64,000 nucleotides of DNA from NCBI GenBank assembly GCA_018826515.1, contig JAHKAM010000060.1, forward strand, positions 87,857-151,856, written 5' to 3'. Made by a program: the position numbers and the translations under genes. This stretch comes from Alphaproteobacteria bacterium. Its GTDB lineage: Bacteria; Pseudomonadota; Alphaproteobacteria; Caulobacterales; Caulobacteraceae. The notes below the pieces were generated by a model. That model saw nothing but the letters and a program-made list of their open reading frames with translations, was not told the DNA's origin and did no database searches. Shown here piece after piece: positions 9,880-19,896 of the stretch. The stretch's first letter is position 1. Every line of letters starts with the position of its first letter.

Positions 9880-11330
9880 GTTTCGTCCTTCATCTTCTTG
9901 ATCGTCTTCGTCGTCGAATAGCCGTCCTCGAAGGTCGCCAGTCTGACCTCCCCGCCCCAGCTCTCGACCAGATCGCCGCCGACCACTCCCTCGCGGGTGT
10001 AGTCCGCGCCCTTGATCAACACATCGGGCCGCAGCCGCTCGATCAGGGCCAGCGGGGTCGGATCATCGAAGGCCGTCACCCGGTCCACCGACTGCAGCCC
10101 GCCGATCACCACCGCCCGGCTGTCCAGATCATTGATCGGCCGCCCCTCGCCCTTGAGCCGGCGCACGGACGCATCCGTGTTCAGCGCCACCACCAGCCGG
10201 TCGCACCAGCCGCGCGCCTGGGCCAGATAGGCCACGTGCCCGCGGTGCAGGATGTCGAAACAGCCATTGGTGAAGCCGACCTTCAGCCCCTGCCGCTTCC
10301 AGCCCTCGACCACATGCGCCAGCTCCTCCAGCGGCATGACCTTGGCGTGGGCCCCGGCCGCGTGCTGGCTCATCTCGGCGTCGATCAGTTCGGCGGGCGT
10401 GACGACCGCCGTGCCCGCCTTTCCCACCACCACGCCCGAGGCAAGGATGGCGAACTCCACCGCCGTCTCCAGCGAGGCGCCGGCGCCGAGCGCCAGTCCC
10501 AGCGCCGCCAGACCGGTGTCGCCGGCGCCCGAGACGTCGAACACCTCGCGCGCCCGACCGGGGAAATGCTGAACCGCCCCGCCGCGCCGCATCAGGCTCA
10601 TCCCCCTGCCCGCCCGCGTGACCACCACCGCCTTCGCCGTGGTGGCGTGCAGCAAGGCCTTCAAGGCGGCCTCGACCTCCGCGTCGGTCTCGACCGGCAG
10701 GCCCGTGGCCCCGGCCAGTTCGCTGGCGTTCGGCTTGATCAGATCGACCGCGCCATAGCGGGCGAAGTCCCGTCCCTTGGGATCGACCACCACCGGCGCG
10801 CCGGTCTTCTCCGCCGCCGCCAGAGCCTGGGCGATCACCAGATCGCTGACCACGCCCTTGGCGTAATCTGACAGAAGAAAGACGGAAGCGCCCGTAAAGG
10901 CTTCGGTTTCGTCGCCCATCAGGGCGGCGGCCTCTTCGTCGAGCCGCAACAGTTGCTGGCCGGCGGCGACGAAGCGGGTCTTGACGATGGTGGCCACCCC
11001 GGCGCGACGCTCGACCGCGTCCTCGATGCCCGGCTCCGCCGCGACCAGCGCCGCCAGTTCGTCGCCCGCGAAATCCCGGCCCGCGACCGCGCCGAGCCGC
11101 GCGATTCCGCCGAGCGCCGCGACATTGCGCGCCACATTGCCCACCCCGCCCGGCATGGCCGTCGTCCGGCGCATCTGCAGCACGGGAATCGGCGCCTCCG
11201 GCGAGATCCGGCTGACCTCGCCATAGACATAGCGGTCCAGCATCAGGTCGCCGACGCAGGCGATCTTCAGCCCGCGCAGCCGCTCCAGCAGGGCCTGCAA
11301 TTGTCCGAGATCGAGCGTCCGTTCAGCCAT
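9876..11330 (-). CDS. hldE: Bifunctional heptose-7-phosphate kinase / heptose-1-phosphate adenylyltransferase
   Basis: HldE phosphorylates D-glycero-D-manno-heptose-7-phosphate at C1 and, after dephosphorylation, adenylates heptose-1-phosphate. The 484-residue protein is a fusion: a PfkB-type kinase (residues 1-315, with GDLMLDRYVYGEVSRISPEAP and the DVSGAGDT signature near 268) and a cytidylyltransferase-like domain (about 340-484) with FTNGCFDILHRGHVAYL, whose HRGH is the HxGH nucleotidyl-transfer motif. Length matches the enterobacterial fusion. It lies 18 nt downstream of kdsA and overlaps hldD by 4 bp. Confidence 0.97.
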   Translation of the reverse strand: MAERTLDLGQLQALLERLRGLKIACVGDLMLDRYVYGEVSRISPEAPIPVLQMRRTTAMPGGVGNVARNVAALGGIARLGAVAGRDFAGDELAALVAAEPGIEDAVERRAGVATIVKTRFVAAGQQLLRLDEEAAALMGDETEAFTGASVFLLSDYAKGVVSDLVIAQALAAAEKTGAPVVVDPKGRDFARYGAVDLIKPNASELAGATGLPVETDAEVEAALKALLHATTAKAVVVTRAGRGMSLMRRGGAVQHFPGRAREVFDVSGAGDTGLAALGLALGAGASLETAVEFAILASGVVVGKAGTAVVTPAELIDAEMSQHAAGAHAKVMPLEELAHVVEGWKRQGLKVGFTNGCFDILHRGHVAYLAQARGWCDRLVVALNTDASVRRLKGEGRPINDLDSRAVVIGGLQSVDRVTAFDDPTPLALIERLRPDVLIKGADYTREGVVGGDLVESWGGEVRLATFEDGYSTTKTIKKMKDET

Positions 11331-11348
11331 CCCCTTGGCCTATCGGAT

Positions 11349-12212
<864 letters not shown>

Positions 12213-12283
12213 GGCGAGTTTCCCGGATTTGCGGCTTGGCGACGCGCGGTCGATGCCGCACTCATGCGGCCATCAGGTGGCGT

Positions 12284-12299
12284 CGAACGTACAGGTTCG
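12284..12299. repeat. Inverted repeat in the kdsA-photolyase divergent region
   Basis: CGAAC and GTTCG arms (5 bp, perfect) separated by six bases sit 25 nt upstream of the photolyase ATG and about 72 nt upstream of kdsA. The size and place would fit a binding site for a dimeric regulator of photolyase, but this is only a short dyad in GC-rich DNA and may be chance. It is not a LexA box, because the arms are inverted rather than direct GTTC repeats. Confidence 0.25.
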
Positions 12300-12323
12300 C
12301 AAGCTATCACGGAGCCCGCACGC

Positions 12324-13787
12324 ATGACCACCAAGGCCGACGACCGACCGGTGATCCTGTGGTTCCGTCAGGACCTGCGTCTGGCCGACAATCCGGCCCT
12401 CAACCACGCCGCGGAGACCGGACGGCCGATCATCCCCGTCTACATCCTCGATCAGGGCTCCCGCGTCCGCCCCATGGGCGCCGCCTCCCTTTGGTGGCTC
12501 GACAAATCCCTGCGCGCGCTCGACGCCGCCCTGCGGGAGCGCGGCGCCCGGCTGATCCTTCGCCGCGGCGACAGCGAGGCCGAGTTGCTTCGCCTGGTTG
12601 CGGAGACCGGCGCCGACGCCGTCCACATGAATCGCCTGTTCGAGCCCGACGCCTTCGCCCGCGACGCCGACATCGCCCATGCCCTTCAGGCGGAAGGCGT
12701 CGACTGCAAGGGCTGGAACGGAACCCTGATGTGCCGTCCGGGCGGGGTGCTGAACGGCTCGGGCCAGCCGTACAAGGTCTTCACCCCCTTCCTGAAGGCC
12801 CTGCTCGCCACGGCTGAGCCGCCTCCGCACACGACCGGGCCCCGCGCCGTCGCGACCCCGTCCGGCCTCGCCTCGGACGACATCGACCGCTGGGGCCTGC
12901 ACCCGACCCGCCCCGACTGGTCCGGCGGCTTCGACTGGACCCCGGGAGAGGCCGGGGCTTCGCAGGCCCTCTCGGCCTTCATCGCCAAAGGCCTGAAATC
13001 CTACTCCGTCGGCCGCGATCGCCCGGGCGAGGCCGCGACCAGCCGCCTGTCGCCGCATCTGCATTTCGGCGAACTCAGCCCCTGGCGCGCCATCGGGGCC
13101 GCCCGCGACGCTGTCTCCGCCGGCAAGGTTCCCGCCGCCGAGGCGGACAAATTCATCGCCGAGATCGGCTGGCGCGAATTCTCCGCCCATCTGCTGCACG
13201 CCTTCCCGCGGATGACGGCCGAGGCCTTCCGCCCCGAATACGACGCCATGCCCTGGCGCGACGATGCCGCCGGGCTCAGGGCCTGGAAGCGCGGACAGAC
13301 CGGATATCCGGTCGTTGACGCGGGAATGCGCGAGCTCTGGGCGACCGGGATCATGCACAACCGCGTACGCATGATCGTGGCCTCCTTCCTGATCAAACAC
13401 CTGCTGATCGACTGGCGGGAGGGCGAGCGCTGGTTCTGGGATGCGCTCGTCGACGCCGATCTCGGCTCCAATGTGCAAAATTGGCAGTGGGTCGCTGGAT
13501 CCGGAGCGGACGCCGCCCCGTACTTCCGAATCTTCAATCCGGTCACCCAGGGGCAGAAATTCGATGCAGACGGCCGATATGTCCGCCGGTGGGTTCCGGA
13601 GCTCCGCGGAGTCCCCGACCGCTGGCTCCACGCGCCCTGGACCGCGCCGCCCGAAGTCCTGCGCGACGCCCGCGTCCGGCTCGGCGCCGACTATCCCCGC
13701 CCCGTCGTGGACCACGACGTCGCCCGCAAGCGCGCGCTCGACGCCCTCGCGACCGTGGTCGCCGGTCGCGCCGCCGAAGGGGATTGA
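12324..13787 (+). CDS. phrB: Deoxyribodipyrimidine photo-lyase (class I CPD photolyase)
   Basis: This enzyme uses blue light and reduced FAD to split cyclobutane pyrimidine dimers. The 487-residue protein has the N-terminal antenna domain (VILWFRQDLRLADNPAL) and the C-terminal FAD domain with TSRLSPHLHFGELSP, the helix WREFSAHLLHAFPRM, and NVQNWQWVAGSGADAAPYFRIFNP, which carries the tryptophans of the electron-transfer path and the FAD pocket. The start at 12324 gives the standard photolyase N-terminus; a much longer open frame upstream is antisense to kdsA and hldE. The next gene begins almost at once downstream. Confidence 0.96.
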   Translation: MTTKADDRPVILWFRQDLRLADNPALNHAAETGRPIIPVYILDQGSRVRPMGAASLWWLDKSLRALDAALRERGARLILRRGDSEAELLRLVAETGADAVHMNRLFEPDAFARDADIAHALQAEGVDCKGWNGTLMCRPGGVLNGSGQPYKVFTPFLKALLATAEPPPHTTGPRAVATPSGLASDDIDRWGLHPTRPDWSGGFDWTPGEAGASQALSAFIAKGLKSYSVGRDRPGEAATSRLSPHLHFGELSPWRAIGAARDAVSAGKVPAAEADKFIAEIGWREFSAHLLHAFPRMTAEAFRPEYDAMPWRDDAAGLRAWKRGQTGYPVVDAGMRELWATGIMHNRVRMIVASFLIKHLLIDWREGERWFWDALVDADLGSNVQNWQWVAGSGADAAPYFRIFNPVTQGQKFDADGRYVRRWVPELRGVPDRWLHAPWTAPPEVLRDARVRLGADYPRPVVDHDVARKRALDALATVVAGRAAEGD

Positions 13788-13820
13788 CGGGTGGTCCGCC
13801 CACACCCAACCTTTCCCGTC

Positions 13821-15041
13821 ATGACGTCGGTCACCGCCGAGCGCATCGAGACGACCGCCCGCACCCCGCGCGGGTTCACGCTGCTGCTGCGCCTGCTGGC
13901 CGCCAACTGGACCTTCGGCCGCCTGACCGTCCTGCTCCCCAACGGCGAGGTTCACCAGCTGGACGGCGCCGAACCGGGGCCGACGGCGATCTTCGACATC
14001 AAGGACTATCGCTTCGCCCGCCGCGTGCTGGCCTCCGGCGATATCGGTTTCGCCGAAGGCTACATGGCCGGCGAGTGGGAAAGCCCGCAGCTGGCCGCCC
14101 TGCTGGAGTCCTTCGCCCACAACTATGACCACATCCGCCGTCTGGCCGACGGCAATCCGCTGATGCGGGCGATCAACTGGCTGTCGCACAAGCGCCGGCG
14201 CAACAGCCGGTCCGGTTCGAAGAAGAACATCCACGCCCACTACGACCTGGGCAACGCCTTCTACGCCTCGTGGCTGGACCCGACGATGACCTATTCCTCG
14301 GCCCGGTTCACCCGCGCCGGCATGGCGCTGGACGCGGCCCAGAGAGAGAAATACGCCTCGCTCGCCCGGCTGATGGCGCTTCAATCCGGCCAGTCGGTGC
14401 TCGAGATCGGCTGCGGCTGGGGCGGTTTCGCCGAATTCGCCGTCCGCGAGGTCGGCGCGCGGGTCACCGCCGTGACGATCTCGCAGGAACAGTATGACTT
14501 CGCCCGCCGGCGGATGTTCAACGCCGGACTGGCCGAACGCGCCGACATCCAGTTGATCGACTATCGCGACGTCCAGGGCCGGTTCGACCGCGTCGCCTCC
14601 ATCGAGATGTTCGAGGCCGTGGGCCAGGAGTACTGGCCGGCCTATTTCGACAAGATCCAGCAGGTGCTGGAGCCGGGTGGCCGGGCCGGGCTGCAGATCA
14701 TCACCATCGATGACGCTCTGTTCGACGACTACAACAGCCGCACCGACTTCATCCAGAAATACATCTTCCCCGGCGGGATGCTGCCGTCCGAGGACCGGTT
14801 GAAGCCGGTCATCGACCGCGCCGGCCTCGGCTGGAGCGATGTCGAGCGCTTCGGTCAGGACTATGCCGAAACCCTCAAGCTCTGGGACGAACGCTTCCAG
14901 GCGGCCTGGGGCGACATCCGGCGCATGGGCGGGTTCGACGAGCGCTTCCGGCGGCTCTGGCGGTTCTACCTGGCCTACTGCGAGGCCGGCTTCCGTTCGG
15001 CCCGCACCGATGTGATCCAGCTGGCCCTGACCCGGACCTGA
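13821..15041 (+). CDS. cfa: Cyclopropane-fatty-acyl-phospholipid synthase
   Basis: The enzyme transfers a methylene group from S-adenosylmethionine to double bonds of membrane phospholipid acyl chains. The 406-residue protein has the family's N-terminal domain (FDIKDYRFARRVLASGDIGFAEGYM), the HYDLGNAFYASWLDPTMTYSSA segment, the SAM-binding VLEIGCGWGGFAEFA near residue 193, and the C-terminal FIQKYIFPGGMLPS. The start is uncertain: a GTG at 13791 would add ten residues and has a better ribosome-binding site (GAAGGGGA), whereas the ATG used here has none; conserved sequence starts after both. It sits just behind the photolyase gene. Confidence 0.94.
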   Translation: MTSVTAERIETTARTPRGFTLLLRLLAANWTFGRLTVLLPNGEVHQLDGAEPGPTAIFDIKDYRFARRVLASGDIGFAEGYMAGEWESPQLAALLESFAHNYDHIRRLADGNPLMRAINWLSHKRRRNSRSGSKKNIHAHYDLGNAFYASWLDPTMTYSSARFTRAGMALDAAQREKYASLARLMALQSGQSVLEIGCGWGGFAEFAVREVGARVTAVTISQEQYDFARRRMFNAGLAERADIQLIDYRDVQGRFDRVASIEMFEAVGQEYWPAYFDKIQQVLEPGGRAGLQIITIDDALFDDYNSRTDFIQKYIFPGGMLPSEDRLKPVIDRAGLGWSDVERFGQDYAETLKLWDERFQAAWGDIRRMGGFDERFRRLWRFYLAYCEAGFRSARTDVIQLALTRT

Positions 15042-15073
15042 CCCACGGGCCGGCCGGATGCTAAGGCTGAAGC

Positions 15074-15904
15074 ATGACGTCCCCCCTGATCCCGACCGCC
15101 GACCTCGCCGCCCGCCTGGACGCGCCGGACCTTCGACTCATCGACGCCAGCTGGCATCTGGACGGGCGCGACGGCCGCCCTGATTTCGAGGCCGCCCGCC
15201 TGCCCGGCGCCCTCTTCTTCGATCTCGAGGCCAGTTCCGACCCCGACAGCCCCCTGCCGCATATGCTACCGGGACCCGCCGTCTTCGCGGCGCGGATGGG
15301 CGCCCTCGGCATCGCCGCCGACGACAGCATCGTCGTCTATGACACCGTCGGCATCCGGTCGTCAGCGCGGGTCTGGTGGATGCTCCGGGCGATGGGCGCA
15401 GGCGATGTCCGGGTGCTGGACGGCGGCCTGCCGAAATGGCTGGCTGAGGGTCGCGCCACGGAGTCAGGCCCGGCGACCCCGCGCCCGCCCGCGACGTTCG
15501 AGCCCGCCGCGCGGGCGCACATGGTCGCCGACCTCGACGACGTCCGCGCCACCCTCTCCGTCGCGGGTCAGGTGCTGGACGCCAGGGCGGCCGACCGCTT
15601 CGCCGGTCAGGCCCCCGAGCCCCGGGCGGGCCTGCGCTCCGGTCATATGCCAGGCGCCCTGAACCTGCCGTTCCCGGCCATCCTGAATGCCGACGGCACG
15701 ATGAAGCGGGGCGTCGGGCTGGCGGCCGCGTTCAGCGCCGCGGGGGTCGATCCGGACCGCCCCGTCGTGACCACCTGCGGCTCGGGCGTCACCGCCGCCA
15801 TCCTCAGCCTCGGCCTCGCCGAGCTGGGCCGGTCATCGCGCCTCTACGACGGCAGCTGGGCCGAATGGGGCGGACGGGCGGACACCGAGGTCGTAACAGC
15901 CTGA
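15074..15904 (+). CDS. sseA: Sulfurtransferase, two rhodanese domains (3-mercaptopyruvate sulfurtransferase type)
   Basis: The enzyme transfers sulfur from 3-mercaptopyruvate or thiosulfate to an acceptor thiol. The 276 residues make two tandem rhodanese domains. The first (1-130) is inactive in the family and has VVYDTVGIRSSARVWWMLR; the second (150-276) carries the catalytic Cys235 in CGSGVTA, the loop found in mercaptopyruvate-type enzymes. SGHMPGALNLPF is a conserved rhodanese motif. It stands alone, ending at a strong hairpin shared with the convergent symporter gene. Confidence 0.92.
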   Translation: MTSPLIPTADLAARLDAPDLRLIDASWHLDGRDGRPDFEAARLPGALFFDLEASSDPDSPLPHMLPGPAVFAARMGALGIAADDSIVVYDTVGIRSSARVWWMLRAMGAGDVRVLDGGLPKWLAEGRATESGPATPRPPATFEPAARAHMVADLDDVRATLSVAGQVLDARAADRFAGQAPEPRAGLRSGHMPGALNLPFPAILNADGTMKRGVGLAAAFSAAGVDPDRPVVTTCGSGVTAAILSLGLAELGRSSRLYDGSWAEWGGRADTEVVTA

Positions 15905-15913
15905 CCGCCACGC

Positions 15914-15942
15914 CTCCGGCCGCCAGCACCCGGCGGCCGGAG
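15914..15942. terminator. Convergent hairpin between sseA and the symporter gene
   Basis: A perfect 11-bp GC-rich stem (15914-15924 with 15932-15942) and a 7-nt loop lie between two convergent stops. No T-run follows on either strand, so it is not a classical intrinsic terminator. Its position suggests a bidirectional transcript-end barrier. Confidence 0.5.
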
Positions 15943-15963
15943 TCACCTGTCCGGACGAGGTCT

Positions 15964-17280
15964 CTAGTTCGGGGGCGCGACCGCCGGCAACGGCAGATCG
16001 TCCGGCACCACATCGTCGGTCTCGCCGCGCGACACCACCGTCGCCGCCACCAGATCGCCGGTGACGTTCAGGGTGGTGCGGCACATGTCGAGGAAGCGGT
16101 CGACGCCGAGGATCAGGCCGATGCCTTCCGCGGGCACTCCGACCATCACGAGGATCAGGGCGATGACCGGCAGCGATCCCGCCGGGACGCCCGCCGTGCC
16201 GATGCCGCCGAGGATGCAGACCAGCATCACGACCAGCTGCTGCTGGATGTTCAGATCGATGCCGAAGAACTGGGCCAGGAACAGCACCGTCACGCCTTCG
16301 AACAGGGCGGTGCCGTTCTGGTTGGCCGTGGCGCCGACCGTCAGCACGAAGCGCGAGATGCGGCGCGGCAGTTTCAGCTTCTCTTCCGCCGCCTTGATGG
16401 CGATCGGCAGGGTGGCGTTGGACGAGGCGGTGGAGAAGGCCACCACGAACGGCTCGCGCACGCCGTTGGCGAACTTCAACGGGTTCATCCCGCCGAAAAT
16501 CCACACCAGCAGCGGGTAGACGATGAACATATGGATCGCCATCGCCCCCACGGCGACGGCGGCGTAGGCCCCCAGCCGGATCAACAGGTCCCAGCCGAAC
16601 ACCGCCGCCAGATTGAACATCAGGGCGGCGATGGCGATCGGGGCCAGTTTGATGACCAGGTTGATGAGCTTCATCATCACCTCGAACAGGCCCTGCAGGG
16701 TCTCCTGCAGCGCGTCCGTCGCCTTCGACTTGGCCATGACCATGCCGATGCCGAAGATCAGGGCGAACACCATGACCGGCAGGATCTGGTTCTCGGCCGC
16801 GGCGGTGAACACGTTCGACGGGATCATGTCGAGAAAGAACTGTCCCGCCTCGATGCTGGTCGGGGCGTTGCCCACGATGGCGGCGGCGCCCTCGGCGCCC
16901 TGGGTCAGCAACTGTTGCGCCAGCACCGGATCGACGCCGTCGCCCGGCCGGAAGTAGTTGACCATGCCCAGGCCGATGCCGACGGCGATGGCCGAGACCA
17001 TGACGGTGAAGACCAGCGTCTTGAACCCGACCCGGCCCAGCGACTTCAGATCGCCCATCTCGGCGACCCCGACCGCCAGCGCCGCGAACAGCAGCGGCAG
17101 GACCAGCATGAACAGCAGGCGCAGGAAGATCTGACCGACCGCCTGGATCAGGTCCATCACCCAGGGGATGACCTCCAGCCCCATCAGATTGACATACAGG
17201 CCGCCGCCCATGCCGGCGGCGAAGCCGATCAGCATCCAGAGATAGAGCGGGACCCCGCCGCGTTTCGTCGTTTCCATCAT
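15964..17280 (-). CDS. Dicarboxylate/amino acid:cation symporter (SDF/DAACS family)
   Basis: An inner-membrane secondary transporter that takes up C4-dicarboxylates or acidic amino acids with H+ or Na+. The 438-residue protein has the family's hydrophobic helices, the serine-rich hairpin loop AFSTASSNATLPIAI (re-entrant HP1), the TM7 motif ATANQNGTALFEG, and the HP2 loop GIGTAGVPAGS. These are the substrate- and cation-binding elements of GltPh-type transporters. Whether it prefers glutamate, aspartate or succinate cannot be read. The next gene upstream on the same strand encodes an amino-acid-binding lipoprotein. Confidence 0.94.
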   Translation of the reverse strand: MMETTKRGGVPLYLWMLIGFAAGMGGGLYVNLMGLEVIPWVMDLIQAVGQIFLRLLFMLVLPLLFAALAVGVAEMGDLKSLGRVGFKTLVFTVMVSAIAVGIGLGMVNYFRPGDGVDPVLAQQLLTQGAEGAAAIVGNAPTSIEAGQFFLDMIPSNVFTAAAENQILPVMVFALIFGIGMVMAKSKATDALQETLQGLFEVMMKLINLVIKLAPIAIAALMFNLAAVFGWDLLIRLGAYAAVAVGAMAIHMFIVYPLLVWIFGGMNPLKFANGVREPFVVAFSTASSNATLPIAIKAAEEKLKLPRRISRFVLTVGATANQNGTALFEGVTVLFLAQFFGIDLNIQQQLVVMLVCILGGIGTAGVPAGSLPVIALILVMVGVPAEGIGLILGVDRFLDMCRTTLNVTGDLVAATVVSRGETDDVVPDDLPLPAVAPPN

Positions 17281-17305
17281 TCCCCCTGGCGCCTGTCCCG
17301 GCGTC

Positions 17306-18427
17306 CTATCGAATCGGCAGGGCGTAGATCAGCCCGCCCGGCGTTGCGTTCCATTGTGCGTTAAGCCCGCGGGCCAGGTCGAGCGGCGAATCCGGGCCGA
17401 CATTCCGCGCGAAGATTTCGCCGTAGTTGCCCTGCGCCTCGATCGCCGCCTTGGCCCAGTCATTGCGCAGCCCCAGCATCTGTCCGACCTCGCCCTCCCG
17501 GCCCAGCAGCCGGCGGACCGTCGCGTTGCGGGACTGGCTGGCCATCTCCTCGGCATTGTCCCGAGTCACGCCCAGCTCCTCGGCCAGGATCAGGGCGTTG
17601 AGGGTCCAGCGCACCACCGAGGTCCAGGCCTCGTCGCCCCGCTTGACCGCCGGTCCCAGCGGCTCCTTGGAGATGACGTCGGGCAGGATGGTGTGCTGCT
17701 CGGGATTGGACAGGGTGGTCCGCGCCGCCGCCAGGGCCGAGACGTCGGCGCTGAAGGCGTCGCAGTCCTCGCGCGCATAGGCCGCCCGCGCCGCCTCCTC
17801 ATTGGCGCTGACGACCGGGGTGTACTCCAGTCCGCGCTCGCGGAACCAGTCGGCCACATTCAGTTCGGACGTGGAGCCGCGCTGCACGCACACCCGCGCC
17901 CCGTTCAGCTCGGCCGCCGAGGCCAGATCCAGCGCCCGTCGCACCAGGAAGCCTTGGCCGTCATAGTAGTTGACCCCCGCGAACCGCACCCCTTCCTTCG
18001 CCTCGCGGGTCAGGGTCCAGGAGGTCGACCGCCACAGCACATCGATCCGGCCGCTGCGCAGGGCCTCGAACCTCTGGCTGCCGGTCAGGGGCACGAAGCG
18101 GACCGCATTGGCGTTGCCCAGCACCGCCGCCGCCAGGGCGCGGCAGAAGTCCGCGTCGAAGCCCCGCCAGTCGCCGCGGTTGTCGGTATAGGCGAAGCCG
18201 ACCAGCCCTTCATGCACGCCGCAGTTCAGTCGGCCGCGCCGCTTGATGGCCGCGAGGGTGGGACTGGCGAAACCGGGGGCGGCGGTCTGGGCCTGGGCGA
18301 CGGGATCGGCGCCGTCGTCGGCGTCGATGGGGCGCTCGCCTCGTCCGCAGGCGGCCACCGCCAGCACGAGCAAAAGGGAAGCCGCGACGCCCGCCGCTGT
18401 CCCCTGTCCCACCGATCGTGTCCGCAT
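17306..18427 (-). CDS. Amino acid ABC transporter substrate-binding lipoprotein, AapJ-like
   Basis: A periplasmic binding protein of the general L-amino-acid type. The 373-residue protein starts with a lipoprotein signal peptide (LLLVLAVAAC, lipid-modified Cys near residue 27) and has the family 3 solute-binding fold: RRGRLNCGVHEGLVGFAYTD, WRGFDADFCRALAAAVLG, and DVLWRSTSWTLTRE. The late segment LRNDWAKAAIEAQGNYGEIF is typical of AapJ. No AapQ, AapM or AapP permease or ATPase gene is adjacent; instead an SDF symporter follows 25 nt downstream. It may serve a transporter encoded elsewhere. Confidence 0.88.
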   Translation of the reverse strand: MRTRSVGQGTAAGVAASLLLVLAVAACGRGERPIDADDGADPVAQAQTAAPGFASPTLAAIKRRGRLNCGVHEGLVGFAYTDNRGDWRGFDADFCRALAAAVLGNANAVRFVPLTGSQRFEALRSGRIDVLWRSTSWTLTREAKEGVRFAGVNYYDGQGFLVRRALDLASAAELNGARVCVQRGSTSELNVADWFRERGLEYTPVVSANEEAARAAYAREDCDAFSADVSALAAARTTLSNPEQHTILPDVISKEPLGPAVKRGDEAWTSVVRWTLNALILAEELGVTRDNAEEMASQSRNATVRRLLGREGEVGQMLGLRNDWAKAAIEAQGNYGEIFARNVGPDSPLDLARGLNAQWNATPGGLIYALPIR

Positions 18428-18516
18428 CCGCGCCTCGCCGAAATTCGTCAGACCTTGCGCCCCGCCTGCTTTAGAGGCCTTTGGGGCCTGAACCGCAACC
18501 CTCAGTTCCGGCGCGC

Positions 18517-19689
18517 ATGACCGATCGAACCGACCGCACCCGCCTGATCGCTTCCGCCACCCGCCGCGGCCGGGGCCGCCGACCGGTCGCCCCGCCGGTC
18601 GAGCGCGCCTCGACCCTGCTCAACGACTCGCCCGCCGCCATGCGCGACGAGAGCCAGGGTCCGGTCTACGGCATCGAGGATCTGTCGGCCGCCCGCGAGT
18701 TGCGCGACCTGTTGTGCGGGCTTGAAGGCGCCGCGGACGCCTGGCTGGTCCCGTCCGGCCTCGCCGCTGTCACCGTGCCCCTGACCGCCCTGCTGCGTCA
18801 CGGCGACGAGGTCCTGACCACCGACGCCCTCTATGGTCCCAGCCGCCGGTTCCTGAAACGGCACCTGGGCGCGCGGGGAATCACCACGGCCTTCCATGAT
18901 CCGTCCGCGACGACGGACGACATTCTCGCCGCCCTCACCGACCGCACCCGTCTGCTGCTGATCGAATCGCCGTCGTCCCTGACTTTCGAGATGCTCGACG
19001 TCCCCGCCCTCGCCGCCGCCTGCCGCGCGCGCGGCGTTCTGACCGTCATGGACAACACCTGGGCCGCCGGCCTGGCCTTCCGGCCGCTCGCGCACGGCGT
19101 CGACGTCAGCGTCCAGGCCGTGACCAAATATGTCTCCGGCCATTCCGACCTGCTGATGGGCTCCATCGCCGTCGCCGACCGGGCCCTCGGTCGCCCCATG
19201 GCCGAGACGCTCGAGGATCTGGGCTGGCGCGTCTCGCCGGACGACGCCTGGCTGGCCCTGCGCGGTCTTCGCACCCTGCCCCTGCGCTATCAGGAGCAGG
19301 CCCGGTCCGCGCACGTCGTGGCCGACTGGCTGCGCGACCGGCCCGAGGTCGCCGACATCCTCTATCCCGCCCTGCCCGGCTCGGTCGGCCATGCGCTGTG
19401 GACGCGCGACTACGCCGGCGCCGCCTCCCTCTTCGGCCTCGTCATGCGGGGCGGCGACGAGGCCGCCGCCCACGCCCTGATGTCGGCGCTGGAGCTGTTC
19501 GGCCTCGGCTATTCCTGGGGCGGGTTTGAGAGCCTGATCACCCATGAGACCGGCCAGCTGGCCGCCCGCAAGACGCCGCCGGCCCTGCCCGGCCAGTTGC
19601 TGCGCCTCCATGTCGGGCTCGAGGACCCGGCCGACCTCATCGCCGACCTCGAGGCCGGACTGGCCGCCTGGCGCGCCGCGATCAGCTGA
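18517..19689 (+). CDS. metC: Cystathionine beta-lyase (Cys/Met metabolism PLP enzyme)
   Basis: A PLP-dependent enzyme that would cleave cystathionine to homocysteine, pyruvate and ammonia in methionine synthesis. The 390-residue protein has the family's features: PVERASTLLNDS, the YGIEDLSAARELRDLLCGLEG N-terminal arm, IESPSSLTFEMLDVPALAA, VMDNTWAAGL with the PLP-contacting Asp179, and the Schiff-base Lys204 in QAVTKYVSGHSDLLMG. MetC and MetB share this fold, so beta-lyase over gamma-synthase is by overall resemblance. ATG 18517 is used because the longer frame would need a TTG and lacks similarity. Confidence 0.9.
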   Translation: MTDRTDRTRLIASATRRGRGRRPVAPPVERASTLLNDSPAAMRDESQGPVYGIEDLSAARELRDLLCGLEGAADAWLVPSGLAAVTVPLTALLRHGDEVLTTDALYGPSRRFLKRHLGARGITTAFHDPSATTDDILAALTDRTRLLLIESPSSLTFEMLDVPALAAACRARGVLTVMDNTWAAGLAFRPLAHGVDVSVQAVTKYVSGHSDLLMGSIAVADRALGRPMAETLEDLGWRVSPDDAWLALRGLRTLPLRYQEQARSAHVVADWLRDRPEVADILYPALPGSVGHALWTRDYAGAASLFGLVMRGGDEAAAHALMSALELFGLGYSWGGFESLITHETGQLAARKTPPALPGQLLRLHVGLEDPADLIADLEAGLAAWRAAIS

Positions 19690-19737
19690 CCGGGCGCGAC
19701 CCGCCGGCCGGCAGATTTCGGAAATCACGTGAAGTGA

Positions 19738-19814
19738 TGGCGCGCCCAGCAGGACTCGAACCTGCAACATCCCGCTTAGAAGGCGGGTGCTCTATCCGGT
19801 TGAGCTATGGGCGC
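19738..19814 (-). tRNA. tRNA-Arg (anticodon TCT)
   Basis: A 77-nt cloverleaf on the minus strand: acceptor GCGCCCA paired with TGGGCGC, D-arm GCTC/GAGC, anticodon stem CCCGC/GCGGG with loop CTTCTAA (anticodon TCT), T-arm GCAGG/CCTGC with loop TTCGAGT, discriminator G and an encoded CCA. It reads AGA codons, which are rare in this GC-rich DNA. Confidence 0.97.
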
Positions 19815-19896
19815 CCGGGGCTGAAGTAGCGCGAACCGCGCGGGGCGCAAACCACCGCGCCTCAAGTAGCCCGAAGGGCGGTAGGCGCTCTTTGAC

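Noticed and set aside
13791..13820. GTG start for cfa ten codons upstream
   Set aside because: It has a better ribosome-binding site, but conserved sequence starts after both candidates and ATG is the more usual start; left as an alternative.
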